Part shown: piece after piece, positions 7,859 through 16,845 of the stretch | Numbering within the stretch: the stretch's first letter is position 1 | Layout: the number at the start of each line of letters is the position of its first letter | Assembly: GCA_001784435.1 (NCBI GenBank) | Contig: MFQZ01000010.1 | Location: forward strand, 104,967 to 168,966 | Direction: 5' to 3' | Length of the DNA stretch: 64,000 bases | Origin: Candidatus Magasanikbacteria bacterium RIFOXYC2_FULL_42_28 | GTDB taxonomy: Bacteria; Patescibacteria; ABY1; Magasanikbacterales; GWA2-37-8 | Translations under genes and position numbers: made by a program | Notes under the pieces: generated by a model | Database searches by the model: none | Told to the model about the DNA's origin: nothing | The model's input: only the letters and a program-made list of their open reading frames with translations

Positions 7859-7926
7859 TGTCATGCTGAACTTGTTTCAGCATCTCTCGGTATCACAAGG
7901 GATCCTGAAATAAATTTAGGATGACA
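7859..7926. repeat. Family A repeat in the leader of the 7952 gene
   Basis: The element starts TGTCATGCTGAACTTGTTTC and ends TTTAGGATGACA. It lies between the -10 and the start codon, so the mRNA would carry it as a hairpin. Confidence 0.8.
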
Positions 7927-7951
7927 ACTAATTTTTAAAGGAGGAAAAAAT

Positions 7952-8338
7952 ATGTTAGAAACATCCAAAGACATTTTGTATCTCGTGATTTCTTTTTGCG
8001 TTTTGTGGACAACCGTATTTTTGTGCTGGGTATTTTATTATGTCATGCGTCTACTGCGCAACACCAACCAAATCGTAGAAGAATTTCGTGTGCGTCTGCA
8101 GGCGTTAACCGAAGCGATAAATTATATCCGCGGTAAAGTAGAGCACATGTCCGGACTAATGACTTTAATTACCGACGGCGCGGCAGGACTGGCCAAAAAA
8201 TTTGTGGCGCGCAAAGCCGGGGAGTGGGGTCAAGCGGGCGCGGATAAATTTGACGAAGCAGCCAAAGACGCGGTTAGTAAAGCGGTGGCGGCGACAGCCA
8301 AGGGGATGCGCGGGGCGGTGAAGAAGATGAAAAGGTAA
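7952..8338 (+). CDS. Small single-pass membrane protein, unknown function
   Basis: It has 128 residues. A hydrophobic segment at about residues 8-32 (LYLVISFCVLWTTVFLCWVF) is followed by an amphipathic helical region and a basic, alanine- and lysine-rich tail ending KKMKR. An inner-membrane anchor with a helical cytoplasmic part is predicted. The Shine-Dalgarno sequence AAAGGAGG is strong. I do not recognise a family with confidence; the layout recalls DUF948-type envelope proteins. It is a single-gene unit between its own promoter and a terminator. Confidence 0.7.
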   Translation: MLETSKDILYLVISFCVLWTTVFLCWVFYYVMRLLRNTNQIVEEFRVRLQALTEAINYIRGKVEHMSGLMTLITDGAAGLAKKFVARKAGEWGQAGADKFDEAAKDAVSKAVAATAKGMRGAVKKMKR

Positions 8339-8340
8339 TT

Positions 8341-8441
8341 TCAAAATTCCAATATCCAATTTCCAATCAAATCCAAATGTCCAACCGTTTTGATATTTTA
8401 ATTTTGACATTGATTTGACATTGGAAATTGGATATTTGATA
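8341..8441. repeat. AT-rich inverted repeat, family C, copy 1
   Basis: CCAATATCCAATTTCCAATC on the left is mirrored by TTGGAAATTGGATATTTGAT on the right. Similar pairs recur about ten times in the window. Confidence 0.7.
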
Positions 8442-8448
8442 TTTATAT

Positions 8449-8472
8449 AAGCCCAAATAAGGGCTTTTTTGT
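8449..8472 (+). terminator. Intrinsic terminator
   Basis: Stem AAGCCC/GGGCTT with loop AAATAA, followed by T residues, ends the 7952 transcript. Confidence 0.85.
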
Positions 8473-8485
8473 TTTAAAAATTTAT

Positions 8486-8514
8486 TTGCCAAGTCAGGTA
8501 ATTTAGGTTAAAAT
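8486..8514 (+). promoter_or_regulatory. Promoter of the endonuclease Q-dnaE unit
   Basis: TTGCCA at 8486-8491, 17 bases, then TAAAAT at 8509-8514, about ten bases before the ATG at 8524. Confidence 0.65.
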
Positions 8515-8523
8515 AGAGCCGTT

Positions 8524-9807
8524 ATGTTAATCGCCGATCTCCACATCCACTCTCGCTATTCCCGCGCCTGCTCGCCGGAATTGAATTTGGCTAATATTGC
8601 TAAATGGTGCCAAATTAAGGGGATAAATTTGGTGTCTACCGGGGATTTTACCCACCCGGCTTGGATTGAAGAAATTAAGCGGGATTTGGAGGAAGTTGGG
8701 AATGGGTTTTTAAAGTTGAAACTCCCACCCCCTCCTACCTCCCCCTCGGGCAGGGGGAGGAACGATGACGTTCGATTTATCCTCGGCACCGAAGTATCTT
8801 GTATTTATTCCCAAGGTGGCAAAACCCGCCGCGTGCATTTACTTTTATTTTTTCCAAAAATTTCGGACGTGGAAAAATTTAATTCGGCACTCACGAAAGA
8901 AGGTTGTAATATCCGCGCGGACGGTCGGCCAATTTTAGGACTTACAGCCAAAGAGGTTTTGCAAATAATGAAAGATATCAATCCAAAATCCGTGCTGATT
9001 CCGGCGCACGCTTGGACGCCGTGGTTCGCGGTGTTTGGTTCCAAATCCGGCTATGACAGTTTGGAAGAATGTTTTGAAGAGCTAACGCCGGAAATTTTTG
9101 CGATTGAAACTGGCTTGTCCAGCGACCCGCCAATGAATTGGCGTCTGTCGGCTTTGGACAAAATTACTTTAATTTCCAATTCGGACGCACACAGTTTGCC
9201 AAATTTGGGGCGCGAGGCCAATATGTTTAATTTGGATATTGCCAAAACAAATTACGATGAATTTTTTGGAGCGATTAAAAACAAAGACAGCGAACTATTT
9301 TTAAAAACGATTGAATTTTATCCGGAAGAGGGGATGTACCATGTGGATGGCCACCGCGCTTGCGATTTTAGTTGTACGCCAACGCAAACTAAAAAATTGG
9401 GCGGATTATGTCCCAAATGTAAAAAATCTTTGACCGTCGGTGTATTATCGCAAGTGGAAAAATTGGCCGATCGGCCGGAAGGGTATCGTCCGCCGGACGC
9501 GATTCCGTATGTGAGTTTGGTGGAATTAGATAAAATTATCGCACAAGCATTGGGGGTGAAAAGCCGTAAAAGCGTTAAGGTGCAGGCCGAATATGAAAAA
9601 TTAATAAAATACCACAACGAGTTTGAAATTTTATTGGATTTGTCGTATGATGAGCTCGCAAAAATTACCACGCCAATTATCGTAGAAGGAATAAAACGCG
9701 TGCGCGAAGGCAAACTAAAAATCACGCCCGGGTTTGACGGCGAGTATGGTCGGGTGGAAATTTTTACTGATGACGAGAGAAAGGAATTCCAGGGTAAATT
9801 ATTTTAA
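8524..9807 (+). CDS. Endonuclease Q family protein (PHP-domain DNA repair nuclease)
   Basis: EndoQ enzymes cut DNA 5' of deaminated bases such as uracil and hypoxanthine. The PHP metal site begins DLHIHSRYS at residues 5-13, with further metal ligands around FILGTEVSC and the NSDAHS segment. A zinc-binding insert follows (CDFSCTP..CPKCKK, residues about 280-300), then LTVGVLSQVEKLADRP, typical of the archaeal and CPR members. At 427 residues it is close to family length. A family B GC-rich repeat (8722-8760) is read in frame as a proline-rich loop at residues about 66-80. It ends three bases before dnaE, so the two are probably cotranscribed. Confidence 0.85.
   Translation: MLIADLHIHSRYSRACSPELNLANIAKWCQIKGINLVSTGDFTHPAWIEEIKRDLEEVGNGFLKLKLPPPPTSPSGRGRNDDVRFILGTEVSCIYSQGGKTRRVHLLLFFPKISDVEKFNSALTKEGCNIRADGRPILGLTAKEVLQIMKDINPKSVLIPAHAWTPWFAVFGSKSGYDSLEECFEELTPEIFAIETGLSSDPPMNWRLSALDKITLISNSDAHSLPNLGREANMFNLDIAKTNYDEFFGAIKNKDSELFLKTIEFYPEEGMYHVDGHRACDFSCTPTQTKKLGGLCPKCKKSLTVGVLSQVEKLADRPEGYRPPDAIPYVSLVELDKIIAQALGVKSRKSVKVQAEYEKLIKYHNEFEILLDLSYDELAKITTPIIVEGIKRVREGKLKITPGFDGEYGRVEIFTDDERKEFQGKLF
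8722..8760. repeat. Dispersed GC-rich repeat, family B, inside endoQ
   Basis: CTCCCACCCCCTCC followed by CCCCCTCGGGCAGGGGGAGG is the reverse of the family B consensus and is translated in frame as PPPPTSPSGRGR. Confidence 0.75.
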
Positions 9808-9810
9808 ATT

Positions 9811-12800
9811 ATGTCCGATTTTGTTCACTTACACGTCCACAGCCACTACTCGCTTTTAGACGCCGTGTCTAAAATTGATGAGTTAGTCAAGACCGCCAAA
9901 AAGCGTGGTTTTTCGGCTTTGGCTTTGACTGATCATGGGAATTTGTATGGGGCGATTGAATTTTATGAGGCGTGTAAAAAGGAAGACATTAAGCCGATTA
10001 TTGGCGTGGAGGCGTATATCGCGCCCGTAAATCGATTTGAACAGGACCCATCTAATCGGTATCACCATTTGGTATTGTTAGCAGTTAACGAAACCGGTTA
10101 TCGAAATTTAATTAAATTGGTATCGCTGGCGCATTTGGAAGGATTTTATTATAAGCCCCGAATGGATAAAGAATTATTGCGGGCGCATCACGAAGGACTA
10201 ATTGCGTTGTCGGCTTGTCAGAGTGGGGAAGTGTTAAAAAATTTTAAAAATGGCAATTTTGAAGGCGCGAAAGCGTCGGCTTTGGAATATTCGGAAATTT
10301 TTGGACCGGATAATTTTTATTTGGAATTGGGTGATTTGCCGGCGTTGTCCGGGCAAACAGAATTAAACAATCAGGTGATAGAATTATCAAAAGCCACTGG
10401 GCTACCACTCGTGGTTACACGCGATTGTCATTATTTAAATCCTGATGATGCCGAAGCGCGGGAAATTTTAACTTGTATTCGCGATGGCCGTACGATTGAC
10501 GAGCCGGATAGGCAAAGTTTGGCCGAGGTTGATTTGTCTCTGGCCACGGCCAAAGATATTGCTTCGCGTTTTAAACACATTCCCGAAGCGCTTGCCAATA
10601 CCGTCAAAATTGCCGAACGCGTGAATTTAGAATTAGTTTTGAACAAATGGAATTTTGCGGATTTTCCAATTCCGAGTGGGAAAACCGCGGATGAATATTT
10701 GCGTGAACAGGTTTATGAAAAATTGCCTTTGAAAATTGCCATGACTGACGAGGTGAAAACTCGTATTGAGTATGAATTAGGTGTTATTTTTGGAAAAGGG
10801 TATTCCCCATATTTTTTAATTGTCGCCGACTATGTGCAATACGCGCGCGACCACGATATTATTGAAACCACTCGTGGCTCGGCCGCTGGATCCATTGTCG
10901 CCTATGCCGTTGGAATTACGACTGTTAATCCGTTATATTTTAAATTGCCGTTTGAACGTTTCTTAAATCCATTTCGCCCGAGTGCGCCGGATGTGGACGC
11001 GGATTTTGCCGACGATAAGCGTGATGAAATGATTGCCTATGTTACCAAAAAATATGGCGCGGATAAAGTGGCGCAGATTATTACTTTTGGAACAATGGCG
11101 GCGCGTGGGAGTGTGCGTGATGTCGGGCGCGCGCTTGGCTACTCTTATGGATTTTGCGATCAAGTTTCTAAATTAATTCCCTTTGGCGCGCAAGGTTTCC
11201 AGATGACAATTACGAAAGCATTGGATTTGGAACCGGATTTAAAAAAGAAATATAACGAAGATCCGAAGGTGCGGCGTTTGATTGACCTGGCGCGAAAAAT
11301 TGAGGGTTGCGCCCGTCATACTTCTATTCACGCGGCCGGCGTGGTGATTTCGCCAACACCGTTAACGGATTTTACGCCCGTGCAACACGAAACCGGTGGG
11401 GGGCGGGTTACTACCCAATACGAAATGCACGCGGTGGAAGCGGCTGGATTACTTAAAATGGATTTTTTGGGCATTCGCAATCTATCAATTTTGGGACACG
11501 CGGTGGAAATTATTAAAAAAACTACCGGTCAGAAAATTGATATTTTTAATATCCCTTGGGATGATAAAAAAACTTACGAAATGCTCGCGGCTGGGGACAC
11601 GATGGGCGTGTTTCAATTATCATCTTCCGGCATGACGCGTTATTTAAAAGAATTAAAACCGGAAACGATTTTTGATATTATGGCGATGGTGGCGTTGTTT
11701 CGCCCGGGTCCGATGGAATCAATTCCGGAATATATTCGCCGAAAAAATAATCCCGAGGTGATTGAGTATTTACATCCGAAAATGGCGGATTATTTAGATC
11801 AATCGCTTGGGCTAATCGTTTATCAGGACGATGTCCTCATGACTGCTATTAATTTGGCGGGATATAATTGGGAAGAGGCGGATAAATTTCGCAAAGCCAT
11901 GGGTAAAAAAATTCCCGCGGAAATGGCCAAACAGGAAGAAAAATTTAGAAAAGGGTGCAAAGAATTTAGCCAAATATCCAAAGAAAATATTGATATTTTA
12001 TGGGAGCGGATTAAACCTTTCGCGGCTTACGGGTTCGGCAAAGCGCACGCGTCCAGTTATGGTGTCGTGGCCTATCAAACCGCTTATCTCAAAGCTAATT
12101 TCCCGCACCAATATATGACCGCGGTGTTAATCGCCGAGTCCGGTGATATGGACAAAGTGCCGGAAATTATTCATGAATGCGAACGGATGGGCGTGAAAGT
12201 TAAACCGCCGGATATTAATGAAAGTTTTAAAAATTTCGCGCTTGTGGGTTGGGAAAAAAATGACGGTTCGGCGCATATTCGTTTTGGTTTGTCAGCGATT
12301 AAAAATTTGGGCGAACACATTGCCGAAGAAATTTATCGGGAGCGTAAAGAACGCGGGGCTTACAAAGATTTGAAAGATTTATTGACGCGGGTGACTGATA
12401 AGGACTTAAATAAAAAATCTTTGGAAAGTTTGGCCAAGTGCGGGGCATTGGATAGTTTTGGAATTGAACGCGGGAAATTAATCGCCAATACCGAAAATAT
12501 GTTGGCGTTTTCGCGCGCGTCCAATGAGCAATTGGCTTCAACGCAGAATTCGTTATTCGCCGGCGCGGGGATTGATTTTGCTTTAAAATTGAAATTAGAG
12601 GAGGCACCACCGGTTGGTTTAGACGAGAAGATAGGTTGGGAAAAAGAATTATTGGGTTTGTATGTTACCGCTCACCCCTACGCGCCCTGGCAGAAAAAAA
12701 TGGCAAAAATTTCGATTTTAATTCGGGATTTGGGGCAGGCGAAGCGATCCGATTGGGTTACCGTGGGTGGAATTGTCTCGGCCACGAAAAAGAAAATTAC

Positions 12801-13281
12801 GCGCAGTGGCGCGGCGATGATGTTCGTTACGATTGAAGACACGAGTTCCAGTTTGGAATTGTTGGTTTTTCCGCGCACTTACGAAACGACGAAAGATATT
12901 TGGCAAGAAGGAAAAATTGTGTGCGTGATGGGGAAAACTTCGGAGAGTGAAGATGATGATAAATTGTTTGTAGAGCGGGCGTATGAATTGACCGAGGAAA
13001 CCGCGCCGGCGATTATCGCGCAATTGGGTTTTGGTCAAGTTTCCACGCAGACATTTACTCGCCCCGAGCCAAAAGAAAAAGTGCGCGTGACGGGGGATAT
13101 GATAGAAATATTAGTTCCGGAAAAAATGCCGCCGGCCTTAGCACAAAATTTAAAAGAAATTTTAACAAAATATCCGGGGGATAAGGTTGTTTATTTATTG
13201 GCCGGGGAGAAAAAAATAAAGACCTCTTTTAGGGTGGCAATTGACGGGGGAGTGTTTAAAGAATTAGAGAGTCTTGTTTAA
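9811..13281 (+). CDS. dnaE: DNA polymerase III alpha subunit
   Basis: The replicative polymerase, 1156 residues, close to E. coli DnaE. In order it has an N-terminal PHP domain (HLHVHSHYS, residues 6-14), the C-family polymerase palm with catalytic aspartates in PDVDADFADD (residues about 391-400), fingers, a helix-hairpin-helix region near residues 800-870, and a C-terminal OB-fold (SDWVTVGGIVSATKKKITR, near residue 975). Many PHP metal ligands are kept, so a proofreading-type activity cannot be excluded. It follows the endonuclease Q gene after three bases. Confidence 0.97.
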   Translation: MSDFVHLHVHSHYSLLDAVSKIDELVKTAKKRGFSALALTDHGNLYGAIEFYEACKKEDIKPIIGVEAYIAPVNRFEQDPSNRYHHLVLLAVNETGYRNLIKLVSLAHLEGFYYKPRMDKELLRAHHEGLIALSACQSGEVLKNFKNGNFEGAKASALEYSEIFGPDNFYLELGDLPALSGQTELNNQVIELSKATGLPLVVTRDCHYLNPDDAEAREILTCIRDGRTIDEPDRQSLAEVDLSLATAKDIASRFKHIPEALANTVKIAERVNLELVLNKWNFADFPIPSGKTADEYLREQVYEKLPLKIAMTDEVKTRIEYELGVIFGKGYSPYFLIVADYVQYARDHDIIETTRGSAAGSIVAYAVGITTVNPLYFKLPFERFLNPFRPSAPDVDADFADDKRDEMIAYVTKKYGADKVAQIITFGTMAARGSVRDVGRALGYSYGFCDQVSKLIPFGAQGFQMTITKALDLEPDLKKKYNEDPKVRRLIDLARKIEGCARHTSIHAAGVVISPTPLTDFTPVQHETGGGRVTTQYEMHAVEAAGLLKMDFLGIRNLSILGHAVEIIKKTTGQKIDIFNIPWDDKKTYEMLAAGDTMGVFQLSSSGMTRYLKELKPETIFDIMAMVALFRPGPMESIPEYIRRKNNPEVIEYLHPKMADYLDQSLGLIVYQDDVLMTAINLAGYNWEEADKFRKAMGKKIPAEMAKQEEKFRKGCKEFSQISKENIDILWERIKPFAAYGFGKAHASSYGVVAYQTAYLKANFPHQYMTAVLIAESGDMDKVPEIIHECERMGVKVKPPDINESFKNFALVGWEKNDGSAHIRFGLSAIKNLGEHIAEEIYRERKERGAYKDLKDLLTRVTDKDLNKKSLESLAKCGALDSFGIERGKLIANTENMLAFSRASNEQLASTQNSLFAGAGIDFALKLKLEEAPPVGLDEKIGWEKELLGLYVTAHPYAPWQKKMAKISILIRDLGQAKRSDWVTVGGIVSATKKKITRSGAAMMFVTIEDTSSSLELLVFPRTYETTKDIWQEGKIVCVMGKTSESEDDDKLFVERAYELTEETAPAIIAQLGFGQVSTQTFTRPEPKEKVRVTGDMIEILVPEKMPPALAQNLKEILTKYPGDKVVYLLAGEKKIKTSFRVAIDGGVFKELESLV

Positions 13282-13302
13282 TAAGAGGTTTTTTGTTATA
13301 AT
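13274..13302 (+). promoter_or_regulatory. Promoter for the 13344 gene
   Basis: TTGTTT at 13274-13279, 17 bases, then TATAAT at 13297-13302. It begins inside the last codons of dnaE. Confidence 0.55.
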
Positions 13303-13343
13303 AAATACAGGGTAGTTAACTAGTTTATTTTTATTATAATTAT

Positions 13344-15593
13344 ATGTCAAAACTAACACCAGGTGAACGTATTGGACAGGAATCAAAAGTTGATGTAAAC
13401 GGGTTAAGCGAACTGGATCAATTAATTGCGGATGCGGAAATGGCGGCGCGGGAAGCGCAGCAGTTGGCCGTGACCGAAGAAATGGCAACAACGCGAACAA
13501 AAAAACAATCTTCCGCTGAATCCGCGACGCGCGTCGAAGAATTACAACAATGGTATGCCGGATTAAGGGCGGACGATGCTTTTGTCGCGGATTACGCGTA
13601 CGAACAGGTTTTTGTAGCCGCTGAAGCTGAAACCGGCATTGCGACGTCGGAAAAAATCCACGGAATAATAGCCGCGTTAAAGAAAGCCGGGGATGCGTTA
13701 AAAAACATTGGAGCGGTTGAACCCAAAACCGACGCGCTATTGAACAAAATGGACGCATTGCAGAAATTGCATGATAAACTTTTTGAGCAGATACAGGCCG
13801 CGGCGGTGGACGTTTTGGACGCGGTAAAGCAGAAGTATAAGGGCGAGGAAACAGATTTTGAAAAGCGCTACCAGACACTAATCAACAGTCCATTGGTGCG
13901 GGGCGTTGAGTTTGATCCCAACAGTCCGGAGGCGCGTGAACGAGCGTTAAAACAAGAGATTGTAGAAGTATTATTGCGGCCAGTGGCGGAAAATCGTTTA
14001 AAGGCAATTGAGAAGATGATTGTGGACGCGCAGGCGAGGATTGAACAAATAGAAGATAAAGTGTATACAAAAATGGATCGGTTGCGTTCTCCTGGTGGCT
14101 ATGAAAACCAGCAAAGTAAAAAAGCAGAGGCGTTAAGTATTGCTCGTGATTTAGGATTGGTTAGTAAAGATGATTCTCGTAATTATGGAAACGATAATTT
14201 TACAGTGGCTGATTTAAATAGGTTAGCGTCTGATAAAATCAAGTCGCTCAGTGAATCAATCCGCATGCTTGAGTTAATTCTCGCCAGAGAGCGATTGGCA
14301 TTTGAAGTAAATCGCATGGTGGTTGAAGACGCTATTGACGATGAGCACATTGATGATGAGCACGATGAGGATGTTTTACGCGAGGCAATGGTGGAGCTAC
14401 GTACTTTTTTAACTATATTACGCAATAACAGTAACCCGAATAGAGATTTTAGTAGAGATGTGCCTCCTCCCCAGAGTGGGTTGGCCGTCAAAGTTTTGGC
14501 GCAGTACCAGCAATTTGCTGTTTCGACGTCTGACGGATCTATCGGCCAAAATTCTATTTATGAAATTCACGCTCTTGACCCGGGGGCGCAACTTCTTGGC
14601 CAGACGGGAATTAGCCGGGAATATCCTAGGGAGACCAGGGAGGAAGGGTATTTGCGCTACCAATTGCGAAAGCTTAATTTGCAGCCGCGATTATCCGGAG
14701 TTGATATCGAAAATTCGTTGTTGCGTAATTTTGATATTCAGAGTCAGAGTTTGACCCCAGGGTCATTACGTGGTGATTATAACCAAATAGCTAGACAACA
14801 TAAAGATAATAAAGAAAAGCGTCCAGAAGTTGCCAAATTTTTGGCAGAATTTCCAACCGCAGAATCTTTTTTAAAACATATGTTCGCTGGGCAGGGCAAA
14901 CTATTTAATTTGCGTCGCGCTTATAATAAAGTTGACGCGGGTTTGAGCAACAAAAAAAATGTGGCGGCCGTACCAGAGGGGTTAATTGAAGTGGGGTGGA
15001 CTGAATCAACATTAGGGGCATTAGTGGAGCCGGGACAAAACGCGCGTGGGGTGGATGGTAAATACGCGCGCCTTTTGGAACATTTATCAGAACCGCAGCT
15101 TGAGGCCGAACGCGCGTTTGATATTCGTGGCGAACGGGGTGAATTTAAGGTATATACCATAGAACAAGCGGTAGATCTTTTGCGCCGGGCTCGTCGGGAT
15201 GTAAGGGCACTCGTGGGCGACTCCGATCGTGAGACCAAAAATGTGAAAGCGGATAAAAATAAAGATGAAATCAAAATTGCCGGTTTGTCAGCAGAGGTGG
15301 ACGCTTTGAAAAAGAAGTTGGAGAGTGCGCTTGAAGGTGCTAAGCAAGCTGGGAAATCTGTTACGATTGCCAACAAAGAACGAGATCAAGCTAAAGAAGC
15401 GGCTGATCGTCATCAACGTAATGTTGGCACACTTCAGCAAGCCAACAAGCAACTAGAGGACCAACTAGAGGACAGTGTGCAAAGCGTATTGGCTGGTCTG
15501 AAGAGCGCGTTAGAGGCAAAATCTGGATTTTTAGGGGGTGAAAAAGATTTGAGGGCTGCGGTTGAAAGGTTGATGCGACAGCTTGAGAAATAA
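13344..15593 (+). CDS. Large coiled-coil protein, unknown function
   Basis: It has 749 residues with no signal peptide or membrane segment. Helical, charged heptad-rich stretches occupy about residues 25-260 and again 640-749, with an acidic stretch DDEHIDDEHDEDVL in the middle. The C-terminal coiled coil contains NKQLEDQLEDSVQSVLAGLK. I do not recognise a known family; the resemblance to structural coiled-coil proteins is only compositional. It is transcribed alone and converges on tsaD, which ends five bases further on the other strand. Confidence 0.75.
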   Translation: MSKLTPGERIGQESKVDVNGLSELDQLIADAEMAAREAQQLAVTEEMATTRTKKQSSAESATRVEELQQWYAGLRADDAFVADYAYEQVFVAAEAETGIATSEKIHGIIAALKKAGDALKNIGAVEPKTDALLNKMDALQKLHDKLFEQIQAAAVDVLDAVKQKYKGEETDFEKRYQTLINSPLVRGVEFDPNSPEARERALKQEIVEVLLRPVAENRLKAIEKMIVDAQARIEQIEDKVYTKMDRLRSPGGYENQQSKKAEALSIARDLGLVSKDDSRNYGNDNFTVADLNRLASDKIKSLSESIRMLELILARERLAFEVNRMVVEDAIDDEHIDDEHDEDVLREAMVELRTFLTILRNNSNPNRDFSRDVPPPQSGLAVKVLAQYQQFAVSTSDGSIGQNSIYEIHALDPGAQLLGQTGISREYPRETREEGYLRYQLRKLNLQPRLSGVDIENSLLRNFDIQSQSLTPGSLRGDYNQIARQHKDNKEKRPEVAKFLAEFPTAESFLKHMFAGQGKLFNLRRAYNKVDAGLSNKKNVAAVPEGLIEVGWTESTLGALVEPGQNARGVDGKYARLLEHLSEPQLEAERAFDIRGERGEFKVYTIEQAVDLLRRARRDVRALVGDSDRETKNVKADKNKDEIKIAGLSAEVDALKKKLESALEGAKQAGKSVTIANKERDQAKEAADRHQRNVGTLQQANKQLEDQLEDSVQSVLAGLKSALEAKSGFLGGEKDLRAAVERLMRQLEK

Positions 15594-15598
15594 TTTTG

Positions 15599-16726
15599 TT
15601 ATTCTATTTCCCAATTCGGATCAGCATTAAGAATTCGCCAATCGGTGAATTCTTTTTTTTGCGCTTGGTAATATCCAGCGACGGCGATCATGGCGGCGTT
15701 GTCCATGCAATATTTTAAATTTGGAATAAGTAGTTCATGGCCAATAGATTGCGATTCGTGAGCGAGCGTTTCGCGCAACTTTTCATTGGCCGCCACGCCA
15801 CCACCCAAAATTATAGTTTTAGGATTATAAAGTTTGGCGGCTTTTAAAGTTTTGCCTACCAAGACATCAACAATTGCTTGTTCAAAAGACGCGCAGAAGT
15901 CGTTGACACTCGGTTTGTCATTGCGAGGAGTGAAACTACGAAGCAATCCCATGACTGTTGGCCAGAGATTGCCGCGCTCCCTACGGTCGCTCGCAATGAC
16001 AGTGCCGGCGAGTTTATTATCGCGCAACCAATACAGAGCCGCTGTTTTTAATCCGGAAAAACTAAACTCCAAATTATCATCTTTTAGCATCGGCCGTGGA
16101 AAATCAATCGCGTCCGTTCGTCCGGTCTTCGCCAACTCCGAAATTTTTGGTCCACCCGGGTATTCTAACTCTAAAAGTTTTGCCACTTTATCAAAACATT
16201 CACCGGCGGCATCATCACGCGTCGCGCCGATTTTTTTGTATTCATTTGCCGAGTTCATTAAAATTAATTCCGTATGCCCACCACTCACAATCAGTGCGAG
16301 CGCCGGATATTCAATTGTCGTCACCGTATTGTCATCCCGATGAAAATCGGGATCTCTGTCCGTCTGTATTTCCACCGAGTGGCTGTGCCCCCAAATATGA
16401 TTAACCGCAACAATAGGCACATTCCAAACCATACTCAAAGTCCGCGCCGCCTCTACGCCAACAATTAAACCGGTAATTAGTCCCGGTCCAGCCGTAACAG
16501 CAATCACATCCGGCCGTGGTTGGTTTTTTAAAACCTCTTCAATCAAAGGCACAATCTTCTCCGCGTGCGCTCTACCAGCCAATTCCGGCACCACCCCACC
16601 ATATTTTTTATGCAAATCAATTTGCGATACTGCCGATTCACGAACAACAAAACAGCCCTCGGGAGAACAATCCACAAGGGCCACCGCGGTATCGTCGCAA
16701 GATGATTCAATGCCGAGAATCAACAT
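15599..16726 (-). CDS. tsaD: tRNA threonylcarbamoyladenosine transferase TsaD with two repeat-encoded inserts
   Basis: TsaD transfers the threonylcarbamoyl group to A37 of ANN-decoding tRNAs with the TsaC product; a tsaC gene lies at 54848. The ASKHA-fold core begins ILGIESSCDDTAVAL, has the iron-binding region VNHIWGHSHSV (the family HLEGH), then VSGGHTELILM, and near the end LGGGVAANEKLRE. Two segments are foreign to the family and correspond to family A repeats read in frame: about residues 121-133 (TDRDPDFHRDD) and 240-271 (ASDRRERGNLW..FTPRNDK). With both, the protein is 375 residues, somewhat longer than normal. Confidence 0.95.
   Translation of the reverse strand: MLILGIESSCDDTAVALVDCSPEGCFVVRESAVSQIDLHKKYGGVVPELAGRAHAEKIVPLIEEVLKNQPRPDVIAVTAGPGLITGLIVGVEAARTLSMVWNVPIVAVNHIWGHSHSVEIQTDRDPDFHRDDNTVTTIEYPALALIVSGGHTELILMNSANEYKKIGATRDDAAGECFDKVAKLLELEYPGGPKISELAKTGRTDAIDFPRPMLKDDNLEFSFSGLKTAALYWLRDNKLAGTVIASDRRERGNLWPTVMGLLRSFTPRNDKPSVNDFCASFEQAIVDVLVGKTLKAAKLYNPKTIILGGGVAANEKLRETLAHESQSIGHELLIPNLKYCMDNAAMIAVAGYYQAQKKEFTDWRILNADPNWEIE
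15916..16001. repeat. Family A repeat inside tsaD (long copy)
   Basis: Starts TGTCATTGCGAGGAGTGAAA and ends CGGTCGCTCGCAATGACA. It is read through in frame by tsaD on the opposite strand. Confidence 0.85.
16330..16364. repeat. Family A repeat inside tsaD (short copy)
   Basis: TGTCATCCCGATGAAAATCG followed by GGATCTCTGTCCGTC lies immediately after the conserved metal-binding histidine region of tsaD. Confidence 0.85.
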
Positions 16727-16729
16727 AGT

Positions 16730-16802
16730 GTCAGAGGAGAGAGTCGAACTCTCGACCTAAGGGTTATGAATCCTTCGCTCTTACCAACTGAGCTACTCTG
16801 AC
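16730..16802 (-). tRNA. tRNA-Met (CAU), elongator type
   Basis: The cloverleaf has a 7-bp acceptor stem (GTCAGAG/CTCTGAC), a D arm with AGCTCAGTTGGTAAGAGC, an anticodon loop TTCATAA and a T arm GAGAGTTCGACTCTC. The anticodon CAU could also be tRNA-Ile after lysidine modification, but the paired G1-C72 rules out the initiator. CCA is not encoded. Confidence 0.85.
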
Positions 16803-16845
16803 GTTGGCCTGTATTATAGCGGAAATTAAGGAAAAGTCAATCTTT

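Noticed and set aside
13264..13878. Long minus-strand frame opposite the coiled-coil gene
   Set aside because: Arginine- and proline-rich translation, antisense to a better coding frame, no ribosome binding site. Similar antisense frames at 4163-4792, 6985-7455 and 44081-44539 were dropped for the same reason.
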